From NCBI GenBank assembly GCA_023362775.1, contig JALMGJ010000002.1:73757414-73821413 (forward strand): DNA of 64,000 nt, read 5' to 3'. Both the position numbers and the translations under genes were made by a program. Shown piece after piece: positions 22,754-33,826 of this stretch. The notes beneath the pieces are model-generated. The model searched no databases. It saw only the letters and a program-made list of their open reading frames with translations, and was not told the origin of the DNA. The DNA is from Charina bottae. Lineage: Eukaryota; Chordata; Lepidosauria; Squamata; Charinaidae. Every line of letters begins with the position of its first letter. Within the stretch, counting starts at the first letter, position 1.

Positions 22754-23064
22754 CAGGGCTTTCCAAAGTTTTCCCGCGGCGACACACCAACCGCCGTTGG
22801 TGTGTCGCTGCAGGAAAACCCGGAAGTGCCGCCATTGCGGCAGCGCGCAAAAACCCGGAAGCGCTGCTGCCGCTTTCGGGTTTTTGCGCGCCGCCGTTGG
22901 TGTGTCGCCGCGGGAAAACCCGGAAGCGCTGATGATGATCAGCGCTTCCGGGTTGTGTGGCAACACACCAGACTGTGTGTGGTGACACGCTTTTGTGTCG
23001 CGATACACCAGACTGTGTGTGGCGACACTCTTTTGTGTTGCGACACACAGTTTGGAAAGCTCTG
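22754..23064 (-). mobile_element. Non-autonomous hAT, GTGTGTCG family, copy F
   Basis: The 8-bp duplication CCCTGGGG lies at 22746-22753 and 23065-23072, with termini CAGGGCTTTCCAAAG and GTTTGGAAAGCTCTG. It is a near mirror image of copy D. It contains CCCGGAAGTGCCGCC, an ETS-site-like motif. Confidence 0.93.
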
Positions 23065-23072
23065 CCCTGGGG

Positions 23073-24575
23073 TATAAAAGAGAGGGAAGAGAATACATAG
23101 GCTTTCAAGATTCTGTTACTATAGCCTGTATCAGTGAAGTATAATTGCAGTCAAACTTCTGTTTTCTGGACTACTTCAAAGGGCTGACACTTAGCAATTC
23201 TTTAAAGAGCTTAATTTTTCTTTAGGTTTCCATGCAAGCCTGGAAAAAGAAAAACATGCCGCTGGTTTAAAAATACATTCACCAAAATTAAGGCAACACT
23301 TATGTGGAAACTGGAAAACATTAGGGAACAGTAGAGAGGTGCTATGCGCACATAGTCCAAAGCACCTCTGATTAATTTTCAAAATCATGCCATTAGGAGT
23401 ACCATGTTTGGGCAGCAAAAATCTGGATACCCATTATATGACAGCAAGGAGTTAAAAAAATTGTGCCTCTTTGCTTATACCTTGTGATCATCCAGATTTT
23501 GGCAGCCCAGTTGTGTAGCCCCTTAGGTTTAGGTCTTTCTTGTCTCAGAATGGTAGAAAACTGTACATGAATTTCAACCATTAAAATCACAGTGGGTCCT
23601 AGGGTCTGCAAAAACAAAACAAAACAAAAAAAGGAATACAGGTCTTATCATATCTAGCCAAGCTTTGTTTAGTGTTTTAGATGTTATTTCAATGGAATGA
23701 AATAACAACTAAAAATTAAAAAAGAAATAGATCTGTGAAACGCAGGTTTCTTCAATTTGATGCCCTCTAAATATATGGAATACTGCTCTGTTCTAGATTA
23801 AGCAAACACAGTAAATTGCAACTGAATTAATGTTGTACTTCAAATAACTAGAAAGGCAGGAAGAATGTCTGGCTGAACAGTCACACACACTCCTGGAGAA
23901 ATGAAGACAAGATCTTGTCTAACGACCAACATGCAGTGCCAGCAGAGCCAATGCAGACTGAAGAGTTCTGGAATCCAGAGCAAGAGTTGTAGCTGTTAAG
24001 AGACAAGAGACTGGGCTAGAAGGCAGGCAGCCAATGGTATGCAGGTTTGGAAAAACAGGGCAGGGCAGTGGCAGAGAAACAAGGGTGGTCCAGGGTTCAA
24101 ACACCAGGGATTTCCACTAAACGATCCAGGTAGTAAAACCTAGAGTCCAAGTACAGAGCAAGGACACAGGAATACCGGAAGGAGCCCCTGCTGCAAGTGT
24201 GGCTCACTTATGGGTGTTGTTGTCCTTGCTTTCTAAATAGCTGGGCAGACCGCCTTTACTCTGTTCTCTGGAGTTTCCAGTGCATATGGGGCTAGGCATC
24301 CTATCAGGATCTGACCTCTCATCATCTGAATCTGCTCTCAGCAGCTCCTGCTCTTTTTCTGCCTGGTCTGCCTCAGGTGGTTGATTGTCTGCTGGCTCCA
24401 GAGGCTGACAACTGAATGGATCAGGCCCCACAGCCTCTGATTCTGAGGAGTCAGAGTAAATTATAACACCATCCTCCCAACTCCCCAGGGGCCCTATCTC
24501 CCATAGCCAATGGCTTGGCCTACTAATGGTAGCAGCAATGGAACTGCTGTACCAATGCAACATGCAGCTGATATG
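23073..24575. other. Intronic DNA with an unassigned acidic open frame
   Basis: At 24204-24563 the minus strand encodes 119 codons with an acidic stretch (YSDSSESEAVGP, EADQAEKEQELLRADSDDERSDPD). It looks like a retroelement leader or transposase N-terminus, but I cannot name the family. The adjacent 23900-24190 segment may belong to the same element. No target duplication was found. Confidence 0.35.
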
Positions 24576-24681
24576 TATCTTTGAAATAATTTTTAAAATA
24601 AATCTTGATTTTCCAGGGAACCCCTAGTGACCTAATATGGAAACTAGGGTTCCACAGAACCCTGGTTGAGAAACGCTGCTC
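24576..24681 (-). repeat. Partial hAT, GGTTTCTCAACC family
   Basis: The right end matches the element at 6186-6488 in reverse (GGTTGAGAAACGCTG; GGGAACCCCTAGTGACC). The other end is missing. Confidence 0.65.
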
Positions 24682-24887
24682 TACAGTTAAGCTTCAAAGT
24701 TGTACACGCCTTCAAGTGACAATGTCAAGCTTTTGGCAACTGACTACAACTTCAGCAAGATTCTACCAGAGTTTCTTTAATAAGATTTACTGAAAGGGAA
24801 TGGAATAAGATTACACAAATCTCAGCAACTGGATTACTTTCACTTTAGAACAGGATGTCCAACCTTTTGGCTTCCCTGGGCCACATT

Positions 24888-25075
24888 TTTTTTTATAAAT
24901 ATTTATTTTTTATTAAACATATAAACCATTATACATATACTTACAATGTATACAACATATTTACATTTCAGACATTTTCACCTACAAAAAGGACAATAAA
25001 AAGAGAAGAGGCAAAGAAAAATATATATAAAAAAATAAAAAAATAAAAAAAGGGGAGAAGAAAGGAAAGAGGAGA

Positions 25076-25112
<37 letters not shown>

Positions 25113-26996
25113 TAAATAAATGACAACATGTAAACTTTTAAAATACTTCGTTTTCTTCTCAAAGAATTTTTTGTTTCATATTGATTTACATAGCTTTTCT
25201 TATTCCGTTCCCCCCTTTCCTTTTTCCCCCCCTTTTCATACTTCCTTTTTATAATTATTTCATTATATTTCATAAGTTTCTATATCTTATTCATTTCAGA
25301 TCTTCTAATACAATTGCTTTTCTCTTATTTTTTCTTTTACTTATAATTTTATATAATTAAGTTAATCATGTATTCCTTTTGTATATATTTTAGGAAAGGG
25401 TTCCATATCGATTCATAGTCCTCCAATTCTTCATCTTTCATTAAGTTTGTTAATCTGTCCATTTGAGTTATTTCCATTAGTTTTATGATACATTCTTCTA
25501 TTGTCGGAGTACATATTTTCTTTTAGATTATTGCTCAATGTGAATTTAGTATTTTTTGTCCATATATTTTGCCAATCTTCATAGCTAATTTCATGTCTTA
25601 AGTTTTCTTCCCATTTAATCATATAATTTTTTATTTTAATGTCATTGGTTTTTATTTCTAATAATTTTTTATATAATTTAGAAATCAAATGGTCATTTTC
25701 GTTCCATAATATATTGTCCCATCTCTTTTCTCTCTTCTCAAATTTAAACATTCTTTTATCTAATTTAAATTGTTCTTTTATTTGAAAATATGTAAACCAT
25801 TGACATATGAAACCCTCTTTTTCTAATTCTTCTCTTGTTTTCAATTCATAATTTTGTTCATTAAATTTTAATAAATTTTGGTATCTCAACCATTTATTGT
25901 CACTTCTATTTTCTTGCCTGGCAAATGCCTCCTGAGGCGACATCCACAATGATATAGTTGGTAATAAAGACTTTTTGTATTTGTTCCATATTTTTAATAA
26001 CGATTTTCTTATAATATGATTACTAAATGCCTTATTAATTTTACTTTTGTTATACCACATGTATCCATGCCAACCAAATCGAATATCATGTCCTTCTAAG
26101 TTTAATAATTTTGTATCTTCCAATGTTATCCAGTCTTTTAGCCATACTAATCCACATGTTTCGTAGTATAATTTTAGATCTGGCAATCCCAATCCTCCCC
26201 TTTCTTTAGCATCTTGTAAATATTTTAATTTTATTCTGGGTTTTTTCCCTTGCCATATAAATTTTGCTAAGTCTTTTTGCCATTTTTGAAATGTTTGATC
26301 TATTATTACAATTGGTATCGTTTGGAACAAATACAAAATTCTTGGTAGTATATTCATTTTGACAGTAGCTATTCTTCCCAATAAAGATAACTGTAGCGAT
26401 TTCCATTTTTCTAGATCTTTTTTAATTTCCATCCATGTTGTATTATAATTATTTTTAAATAAATCTATATTTTTCGAAGTTATCTGTATTCCCAAGTATT
26501 TTATTTGTTTTACGTTTTGAAATCCTGTTTTTTGTTCTAGTTCAATTTGATCTTTCTTTGTCATATTTATATTTATCATTTTAGTTTTTTGTTTGTTTAT
26601 TTTAAATCCTGCTAATTCGCCATATTCTTGTATTTTTTGGTTTAAATTATCAATTGAGTCTATGGGATTTTGCAGTGTTATAACCAAATCGTCTGCAAAC
26701 GCTTTTAGTTTATAAGTTTCTTTTTTAATTTTAATTCCTTTTAAGTTTTCATCTTTTCTGATTTCTTCCAATAAACATTCTAATACTAATATAAATAATA
26801 ATGGAGATAACGGACATCCCTGACGGGTGCCTTTTTCTATGATACAATCTTGTGTTTCTTCTTCATTAATTATAATTTTGGCTTTTTGTATTCTATATAT
26901 AGCTTGTATTGCCTTTATAAATTTATCTCCAAAATTCCTGTATTCTAACGTTTTGATTAAAAAATCCCAATTGATGTTGTCGAAAGCTTTCTCTGT
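24888..26996 (-). mobile_element. 5'-truncated L1 with clean target duplication
   Basis: The 18-bp target duplication GCTTCCCTGGGCCACATT lies at 24870-24887 and 26997-27014. The poly-A end is the T/A-rich start at 24888 on the plus strand; a (GA)n tract lies in the 3' UTR (25076-25110). It inserted into the hAT at 24851-28432. Confidence 0.93.
25431..26996 (-). CDS. L1 ORF2 C-terminal part (RT remainder to stop)
   Basis: The frame is open from the truncation point to the stop at 25431. It starts inside the reverse transcriptase at EKAFDNINWDFLIKTL and includes GTRQGCPLSPLLF and the catalytic FADD (AFADDLVI). It continues through YLGIQI, KKPRIKLKYLQ and the C-terminal region ending near NSNGQINKLNER. 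The endonuclease and first RT blocks are absent because of 5' truncation, so no active protein is expected. The apparent N-terminal MAQDNSSSLNVAQGS comes from the host hAT, not L1. The absence of stops indicates a young insertion. Confidence 0.9.
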   Translation of the reverse strand, partial: TEKAFDNINWDFLIKTLEYRNFGDKFIKAIQAIYRIQKAKIIINEEETQDCIIEKGTRQGCPLSPLLFILVLECLLEEIRKDENLKGIKIKKETYKLKAFADDLVITLQNPIDSIDNLNQKIQEYGELAGFKINKQKTKMININMTKKDQIELEQKTGFQNVKQIKYLGIQITSKNIDLFKNNYNTTWMEIKKDLEKWKSLQLSLLGRIATVKMNILPRILYLFQTIPIVIIDQTFQKWQKDLAKFIWQGKKPRIKLKYLQDAKERGGLGLPDLKLYYETCGLVWLKDWITLEDTKLLNLEGHDIRFGWHGYMWYNKSKINKAFSNHIIRKSLLKIWNKYKKSLLPTISLWMSPQEAFARQENRSDNKWLRYQNLLKFNEQNYELKTREELEKEGFICQWFTYFQIKEQFKLDKRMFKFEKREKRWDNILWNENDHLISKLYKKLLEIKTNDIKIKNYMIKWEENLRHEISYEDWQNIWTKNTKFTLSNNLKENMYSDNRRMYHKTNGNNSNGQINKLNER

Positions 26997-27049
26997 GCTT
27001 CCCTGGGCCACATTGAGTGAAGAGGAATTGTCTTGGGCCACACATAAAA

Positions 27050-27090
<41 letters not shown>

Positions 27091-27470
27091 TATTATTATT
27101 ATTATTATTTATTCAATTTATATGACCGCCCATCTCCCCCAACAGGGAACTCTAATATATAATATAGTTAATGTATATAAGTAATAAAACTTCATTAGTT
27201 TTAATTAATTTTAATTGATTGATTGATTGATTGATTAAAACCCTATTGTAAATTGTTAGGTAAGCAAATAAACAAAGCAAAGTTTAATAATCAAATAAGA
27301 GTGTAAAATGGGTGAACTTAGGGGCGCCCAACACTACATGCACAACTGCATTCTGGACCAGTTGTAACTTGTAGGTGGTCCTTAAGGGCAGCCCCATGTA
27401 GAGCACATTGTAGTAATCCAAACGAGTTGTAGCTAAAACACCATCATCTGAGCAAAAAAGTGTTGGGAGT
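27050..27470 (-). repeat. L2 LINE 3' fragment with (ATT)n tail
   Basis: An (ATT)n run (27050-27110) is followed by the LINE tail motif ATATGACCGCCCATCTCCCC. At about 27335-27440 comes sequence matching the L2 coding region (TTCTGGACCAGTTGTAACTT; GGGCAGCCCCATGTAGAGC). Confidence 0.75.
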
Positions 27471-28154
27471 AAATTTATATTTCACTGCTGCCATGGTAGA
27501 TCTCAAAAAACTTCAACTGCTCTCAGATAAATGTTTATTGTGTAATTGTCCTTCTTCAACATCAGACCCATAGTATTGACATCATTGGGTCCCTTTGAAA
27601 CTTCTTGATTTGGACTGCTAAAGATCCAGCAAAAGCTGTTTTCTAGCACCAAATGAGATGTCAGGGACATAGAGGAGCTAAATTTGTCAAGTGCAATGTG
27701 GCTTAGTTCCCCATTTTTCTACTTTTGATATGCACGCTTTCACACTTTCTCCCCAAGGGAGACCTCCAGCGCCACGTCTCACAAACCCCTCCTTTGGGAG
27801 GAGAGAGCTGGGCAGGCAGCCCCCCACCCTGGCTTCCCAGTGCAGAGATTTATAGGCTAAGCCTCGCCAGCCCCGCCAGGAAAAGAAAGCAGCCCACCTT
27901 GTGCTTCTTGCCCGTTGCTGCAAACGCCTGATGGCACACTCGCCCCAGTGGCAATCACTAGGAGGCCGAGGAAAGTGGGTGCGTGGTGCGTGTGTGTGTG
28001 CACATGCATGCGCTCAGGGAGGCCAGGGAAAGCAGGCGCAGGGTGCATTTGGTCGCAGGGAGGCCAAGGAAGGTAGGTGCGGGGTGCGTCCGTGTGTGCA
28101 ATCGCTAGGAGGCAGAAGAAAGTGGATGCAGGGTACGTGTGTTCCCCCCACACG

Positions 28155-28350
28155 GGGGGGCAGTCAGCCGCAGAGGCGTCCCTTCCTGCCTTGCGTCTCT
28201 TGTTCCCCCCCCGCAGAGGCGTCCCTTCCTGCCTTGCGTCCCCCTTGTTCCCCCATGCGGGAGGGCGGTCGGCCATAGAGGCGTCCCTTGGCTGCGGAGG
28301 CGTCCCTTCCTGCCTTGCGTCCCTGCCTCTCCCTTGTTCCCCACCGCGCA
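28155..28350 (+). repeat. GC-rich tandem repeat inside the hAT
   Basis: GCAGAGGCGTCCCTTCCTGC-type units recur about four times with a CTTGCGTCCC...TTGTTCCCCC spacer, period roughly 40-60 bp and irregular. Confidence 0.7.
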
Positions 28351-28639
28351 CTCCGTCCGAGCACCGGGTGGGCCGCATTACTAGCTGTTCAGAGCCGCAT
28401 GTGGCCCATGGGCCGCAGGTTTGACACCCCTGCTTCAGAACATAATTTATCCCTCAGCTTCTTAAGACATTTTCAGTTTTCTAAGAACAGCTTCTCTATG
28501 AACCAGCAAGATGGTTCTTAGTTTTATAGATAAGCCAGGAATGTGCATGTAGTCAAAGTTTTCCCAGCCAAATTCTGAATCCTTCAGACTCCAAATTCAA
28601 AATGAGGCAAACATTGTTTCACAGAACTGACAGACTCTT

Positions 28640-30420
28640 CATCATCCACGCTGTCCTTCTCTGAATCTGTTCCAAGTTAAAATCTTCATTAAGTCGTGTT
28701 CAGAAGTGGACACAATACTCAATGTGCGGTCTAACCAATGTAGAATAAAGAAAAAAAATCCTTCCCACAATTTAGAGACATACTTCTGTTAAGGCAGTTT
28801 AAAATAGCCTTTACTTTTTTTTTTGCAGGCACATCACACTGCTGACTATATAGTTAGTTTGCCATCAAATACTTTTCCAATAATTTTTTACAAGTACTAC
28901 TGTTAAGCCAGATATCCCCAATTCTATACCTGACTGTTTGTTTTCTAAGTGAAGAACTGTTTATTTGTCTCCATTAAATTTAATTTCAAGCCCACCTCTG
29001 TAACTATCAAAGATCACCTCTTTATCTAAGTCATTAAAACCCAGGACTGAACCTTGTGGCACCCCATTCAATACCTAACCCGAGTTTGATAAGGAACTAC
29101 TGAAGAACATTTGCAGGCCCTGCTCCCATAGAAGGCCTAAGCCCATTAGCCACTAATCAATCATCTTAACAATGGTTCTGGCCACACACATCACAGTCAC
29201 TAAGTCAAAAATAATCAGAGAATATATATTCCCCTCCTACTTTCTTCAAGCAGTGCCTAATATCCCATGGGCCCCTGCACCAGAAAAGGACTTTCAAGGC
29301 TTCATGACATCACTAGGCTCTTCTCCACTGGCCTAACAGGCAACAGGTTTAGTCACCGTAGCTAATTAGCATTAGGGGGTATATTCTGCACTGCCGGGCC
29401 TTAGTAATTAATTCTCTACCAGACTTTTCTTTTACAGCTGCTCTTTCTCTTGGTGTACTAAGAATGTAAAACAGTTTAACTAGCTGGGTTTAGGTGTTTT
29501 CACAACATAACTGACTGGGTGAAGTTAGCTTAATTGTGTGCATGACCGGATCTGTTCTGATTAATTAAAGTCCTGGAGGTTAATTGACTGAGGCAATTAA
29601 CTCCATTTTGGTGTTATCATAACATGCTAGCCCCACCCTACATATTATAGAAACAGGGCCACTGACTACAATTTTTAGCTAGCTGTGTATCCACTAAATT
29701 GTCATACCATTAAGCGCACACTTAACTAGCATGTTAATCAGAATGTCATGGAGGATTTCTTCAAATGTTTTGCTGAAATCAAGAAACATTACATCTATAA
29801 CATTCCCACAGTCTACTAAAAATAATCACATTTAAAAATGGGCTAAAGTTGGTAAGAGACTCTTTGGGCGAGGTGACTTTGGGCCAGTCACACTCTCTCA
29901 GCCCACCACACCAGGTGTTGCTGTGGGGAAAATAGGAGGCAGGAGCATTAGGTATATACGCCACCTGAATTTTAGGTGGGCTAAAAATCTAGTAATAAAA
30001 TATTTTAAAAATCAAGCTCCTTACAGATAGATTTTAGAACAGATCATAAAACAATCATTCTAGGTATCAATGTTAGACTGGTCGATCTGTAATCCCTGAC
30101 TATTCTTTCCCCTTTTTAAAGATAGGGGTGATTTTTTTTCTCTTCCAGTCATTTAGCTCTTCATCTGTTCCCCAATATTTCTCAAAAATACTACATAAAG
30201 ACTTGATCAGATCATCAACAAATTACTATATTACCCTAGGATGTAATTCATCTTGGGCTAGAATTTTAATATATTCAAAGTAAACAAGTATTCCCCGTTT
30301 CTTTTTATCTCAAATCACAACCCCCTTTTTATCTTGCTCTTCATAATTGCCTGGTAGAACACATAAAACTTAACCAAACTAGAAGCTGAGTAGTTTCCTT
30401 TTTCTTCATTACCTGTAAGC
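28640..30420 (-). repeat. Old CR1 LINE fragments
   Basis: Several stretches match the reverse complement of CR1 ORF2: GGACACAATACTCAATGTG, CTGAACCTTGTGGCACCCC, TTTGCTGAAATCAAGAAACA, CTTCCAGTCATTTAGC. They run in one consistent direction but are heavily decayed. The 29200-29720 part was not matched to CR1. Confidence 0.6.
29840..29995 (+). repeat. MIR/CORE-like SINE fragment
   Basis: GGTGACTTTGGGCCAGTCAC, CTCTCAGCCCA and the GCCACCTGAATTTTAGG tail correspond, in plus orientation, to the SINE at 18827-19055. Confidence 0.55.
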
Positions 30421-30675
30421 ATTTGGCTGTCTTCACTGAGCAGCAGGTGTATTGATTTTTTCTCATCTTTCCTTAACATTAATTTTATATCCCACTTTTT
30501 TTGCTTTTTTTAACATACTTGAAAAGTTTAGATATAGTTTATAAGCATTTTGGCTACTTTCAGGAAATTATATATTTTAGATACAATTTACAAACATAAG
30601 AACATTCAAATCTTAAGGAAAAATGTTTATATAATTTAAACATGTGAATTCAGAGAATAAGCAATATGGAGTTCA

Positions 30676-30815
30676 TGGTGCTCTCTGGACTTGGTTGTTT
30701 GCTTGCAGACATTTCATTACCTAACTAGATAACATCATCAGTGTGCACTGATGATGTTACCTAGTTGGGAAACTGCAATCAAACAACCAAGCTCAGAGAG
30801 CACCAACAACTCTAC
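30676..30815. mobile_element. Palindromic Penelope-terminus element
   Basis: Two arms of about 65 bp are inverted copies (GGTGCTCTCTGGACTTGG against CCAAGCTCAGAGAGCACC), meeting at CATCAGTGTGCACTGATG. The outer motif GAGAGCACC and inner CTGATGA...GAAA resemble a hammerhead-bearing Penelope 3' end present twice head to head. A possible 6-bp duplication AGTTCA lies at 30670-30675 and 30816-30821. Confidence 0.75.
30711..30741 (-). ncRNA. Hammerhead-like ribozyme core
   Basis: The minus strand reads the canonical box CTGATGA, then a 5-bp stem TTATC / GGTAA around a loop, then GAAAT. The plus-strand arm has CTGATGA at 30748-30754 but lost the GTAAT segment, so only the minus arm keeps both core boxes. 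Confidence 0.6.
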
Positions 30816-30821
30816 AGTTCA

Positions 30822-31640
30822 ACCCTGAGCTAGAGATATTCTCTTCTATTGGAATAAACTATGTGCTAAAATATACAGAAATATGCTCCTTCCCTCACAC
30901 CATTTTCAATTGTATCTAACAAATTTATTTCCTAATTTTCTATTGCTATTAGCAGTTATTCCTTGTTAACTGACAGGGGGAGAAAAATCTTTGAATGTTT
31001 CACGGGTGATAAGACAGTGTTCTCTATTTCTGGAGGAAGGAGAAGTTATGGGTTGGTCCAGGAAGTCTATGACGCCACTCCTCAAAAACAGTTGATGGCA
31101 TATCTTGAGGCCCATTCCTCCAACCCACACTCTTAAATGACTTTGCCCTTATCAGGTTCTTGCAGAAACCCATACTTTTTGATAAAATGTACTGTATATG
31201 TTACAAAATGAAAGCAATTGCATATAAATAATTATCTGCTGTGTCCTTTTGTTCTAACAACCTGCTCCAAAAGACATAATTACTCACAATTTATTTCCTT
31301 GTTACTGGACTCATCCATGATGATTTCTGTACTTTGGGAAGTTTGTGTGTGTGTGTGTACACGCACAGGCATATATACACATACAAACGTCCCAAGGGAA
31401 ATATGCTACACAACCTGTCTTTACTGTAATTAAAGTTCTGTACTTTCATTCAGTTAAGTGGAGTTATCCTACTGTAACATACAAAGCACTGGAAGTCTAG
31501 ATAAATACAGATGTCTTTCTGTTTATCATGTCACCACCTCAGTCAAGTAACCAACATCTAAACTGGTCAATCTAAAATTCAGCCAGAAAACATAGTCCAA
31601 ATCTGATGCATCTTCACCTCAAGATAAATTATTAGATTAA
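30822..31640. other. Intronic DNA without a recognised feature
   Basis: A short (GT)n tract near 31347 is the only simple repeat. Nothing else was recognised. Confidence 0.5.
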
Positions 31641-31917
31641 AGCAGTGGTTTCAAACTTATGGTCCATGGCCTCATGCAACCCTCCAACTCATGATTCACA
31701 TACAGCAAGAGAGCAACAGCTGGAAAAGCAGCTTCCTGGTCTGTCATTAGGCCGACAAAAAAGCATGGCAAGGATCTCAAACTCGCAGCCCTAGATGGGG
31801 CAAACCAAGGGACAACTGCATTTCCTACCACAATTGCCATAGCTCCTCCTGTTAGGCATTTAGAACGAGAAACATAGCATTCAGGCAAGAGCAGCTAGCC
31901 GCACAATGAAATGCCCG

Positions 31918-32190
31918 GGACTGTCAACTCACTGTTCAGGAACCGTACAAGGAAGAGCTAAGGAGGTTAGAGCAGGTCCCAGCCCTATCTGTGACAGTGC
32001 CTCAGTGCAGAGCTGCACCTCTCTGAAGCCACAGCAAATAGGAGGAGTGGCAATGACAGGGGAGTAGTTCCTGCCCCTGGTTGTAGCTGTGAAATGGTCA
32101 TACTCTTTCGCCCTCCAAGGGTGCCTCACAGCAGAGCAGCAGTAGAATTGGCAAGTCCAGCACAGGAAAACAAGCCAGGAGTGGTTCTAG
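31918..32190 (+). repeat. Unassigned dispersed repeat X, copy 1
   Basis: Closely matches 35299-35563 in the same orientation over about 260 bp, including CAGGTCCCAGCCCTATCTG, GACAGTGCCTCAGTGCAGAG and ATGGTCATACTCTTTC. The upstream segment 31645-31917 (beginning CAGTGGTTTCAAACTTATGG) may be part of the same hAT-like unit. Confidence 0.8.
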
Positions 32191-32221
32191 CAAGAGCAAG
32201 GTGGAGAGCTGACTTCATCTA

Positions 32222-33824
32222 CAGTGGGGCAAAAAAGTATTTAGTCAGCCACCAATTGTGCAAGTTCTCCCACTTAAAAAGATGAGAGAGGCCTGTAATT
32301 GACATCATAGGTAGACCTCAACTATGAGAGACAAAATGAGAAAACAAATCCAGACAATCACATTGTCTGATTCGGAAAGAATTTATTTGCAAATTATGGT
32401 GGAAAATAAGTATTTGGTCACCTACAAACAAGCAAGATTTCTGGCTCTCACAGACCTGTAACTTCTTCTTCAAGAGGCTCCTCTGTCCTCCACTCATTAC
32501 CTGTAGTAATGGCACCTGTTTGAACTTGTTATCAGTATAAAAGACACCTGTCCACAACCTCAAACAGTCACACTCCAAACTCCACTATGGTGAAGACCAA
32601 AGAGCTGTCGAAGGACACCAGAAACAAAATTGTAGACCTGCACCAGGCTGGGAAGACTGAATCTGCAATAGGCAAGCAGCTTGGTGTGAAGAAATCAACT
32701 GTGGGAGCAATAATTAGAAAATGGAAGACATACAAGACCACTGATAATCTCCCTCGATCTGGGGCTCCACGCAAGATCTCACCCCGTGGGGTCAAAATGA
32801 TCACAAGAACGGTGAGCAAAAATCCCAGAACCACACGGGGGGACCTAGTGAATGACCTGCAGAGAGCTGGGACCAACGTAACAAAGGCTACCATCAGTAA
32901 CACACTACGCCGCCAGGGACTCAGATCCTGCAGTGCCAGACGTGTCCCCCTGCTTAAGCCAGTACATGTCCGGGCCGGTCTGAAGTTTGCTAGAGAGCAT
33001 TTGGATGATCCAGAAGAGGATTGGGAGAATGTCATATGGTCAGATGAAACCAAAGTAGAACTGTTCGGTAGAAACACAACTCGTCGTGTTTGGAGGAGAG
33101 AGAATGCTGAGTTGCATCCAAAGAACACCATACCTACTGTGAAGCATGGGGGTGGCAACATCATGCTTTGGGGCTGTTTCTCTGCAAAGGGACCAGGACG
33201 ACTGTTCCGTGTACAGGAAAGAATTAATGGGGCCATGTATCGTGAGATTTTGAGTGCAAACCTCCTTCCATCAGCAAGGGCATTGAAGATGAAACGTGGC
33301 TGGGTCTTTCAGCATGACAATGATCCCAAACACACCGCCCGGGCAACGAAGGAGTGGCTTCGTAAGAAGCATTTCAAGGTCCTGGAGTGGCCTAGCCAGT
33401 CTCCAGATCTCAACCCCATAGAAAACCTTTGGAGGGAGTTGAAAGTCCGTGTTGCCCAGCGACAGCCACAAAACATCACTGCTCTAGAGGAGATCTGCAT
33501 GGAGGAATGGGCCAACATACCAGCAACAGTGTGTGCCAACCTTGTGAAGACTTACAGAAAACGTTTGACCTCTGTCATTGCCAACAAAGGATTTATAACA
33601 AAGTATTGAGATGAACTTTTGATATTGACCAAATACTTATTTTCCACCATAATTTGCAAATAAATTCTTTCCGAATCAGACAATGTGATTGTCTGGATTT
33701 GTTTTCTCATTTTGTCTCTCATAGTTGAGGTCTACCTATGATGTCAATTACAGGCCTCTCTCATCTTTTTAAGTGGGAGAACCTGCACAATTGGTGGCTG
33801 ACTAAATACTTTTTTGCCACACTG
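32222..33824 (+). mobile_element. Complete Tc1/mariner transposon
   Basis: This 1,603-bp element is flanked by TA at 32220-32221 and 33825-33826. Terminal inverted repeats of about 200 bp (32222 to about 32420, and about 33628-33824) differ at only two positions that I can find. Between them lies an open 340-codon transposase. It has every part expected of an autonomous Tc1 element. Confidence 0.97.
32587..33609 (+). CDS. Tc1 transposase, DD34E, 340 aa
   Basis: The 340 residues match the usual Tc1 length. Residues 1 to about 120 form the paired-like DNA-binding region, with two helix-turn-helix segments ([12 protein letters not shown] near 36-47; [14 protein letters not shown] near 99-112) joined by PRSGAPRK. 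The catalytic triad is complete: D153 (WSDETK), D244 (QHDNDPKH) and E279 (NPIENLW), with 34 residues between the second and third. The start ATG follows a short leader inside the left inverted-repeat side. The family cuts and pastes at TA. I see no stop, frameshift or lost catalytic residue, so this copy may encode active protein. Whether it is transcribed within the antisense SLMAP intron is unknown. Confidence 0.97.
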   Translation: MVKTKELSKDTRNKIVDLHQAGKTESAIGKQLGVKKSTVGAIIRKWKTYKTTDNLPRSGAPRKISPRGVKMITRTVSKNPRTTRGDLVNDLQRAGTNVTKATISNTLRRQGLRSCSARRVPLLKPVHVRAGLKFAREHLDDPEEDWENVIWSDETKVELFGRNTTRRVWRRENAELHPKNTIPTVKHGGGNIMLWGCFSAKGPGRLFRVQERINGAMYREILSANLLPSARALKMKRGWVFQHDNDPKHTARATKEWLRKKHFKVLEWPSQSPDLNPIENLWRELKVRVAQRQPQNITALEEICMEEWANIPATVCANLVKTYRKRLTSVIANKGFITKY

Positions 33825-33826
33825 TA

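Larger units (their letters stand above)
24851..28432 (+). mobile_element. hAT element split by L1 and L2 insertions
   Basis: The left end CAGGATGTCCAACCTTTTGG and right end GGTTTGACACCCCTG are flanked by CTTTAGAA (24843-24850) and CTTCAGAA (28433-28440), 7 of 8 matching. The interior includes CCTGGGCCACATTGAG and TTGGGCCACACATAAAAT near the left end, and a GC-rich tandem region followed by GGCCCATGGGCCGCAGG near the right end. L1 (24888-26996) and an L2 tail (27050-27470) are nested inside. No transposase was found. Confidence 0.8.

Noticed and set aside
24204..24563. Acidic 119-codon frame as a host gene
   Set aside because: No domain or splice context; looks like repeat-derived sequence, kept only as an unassigned note.
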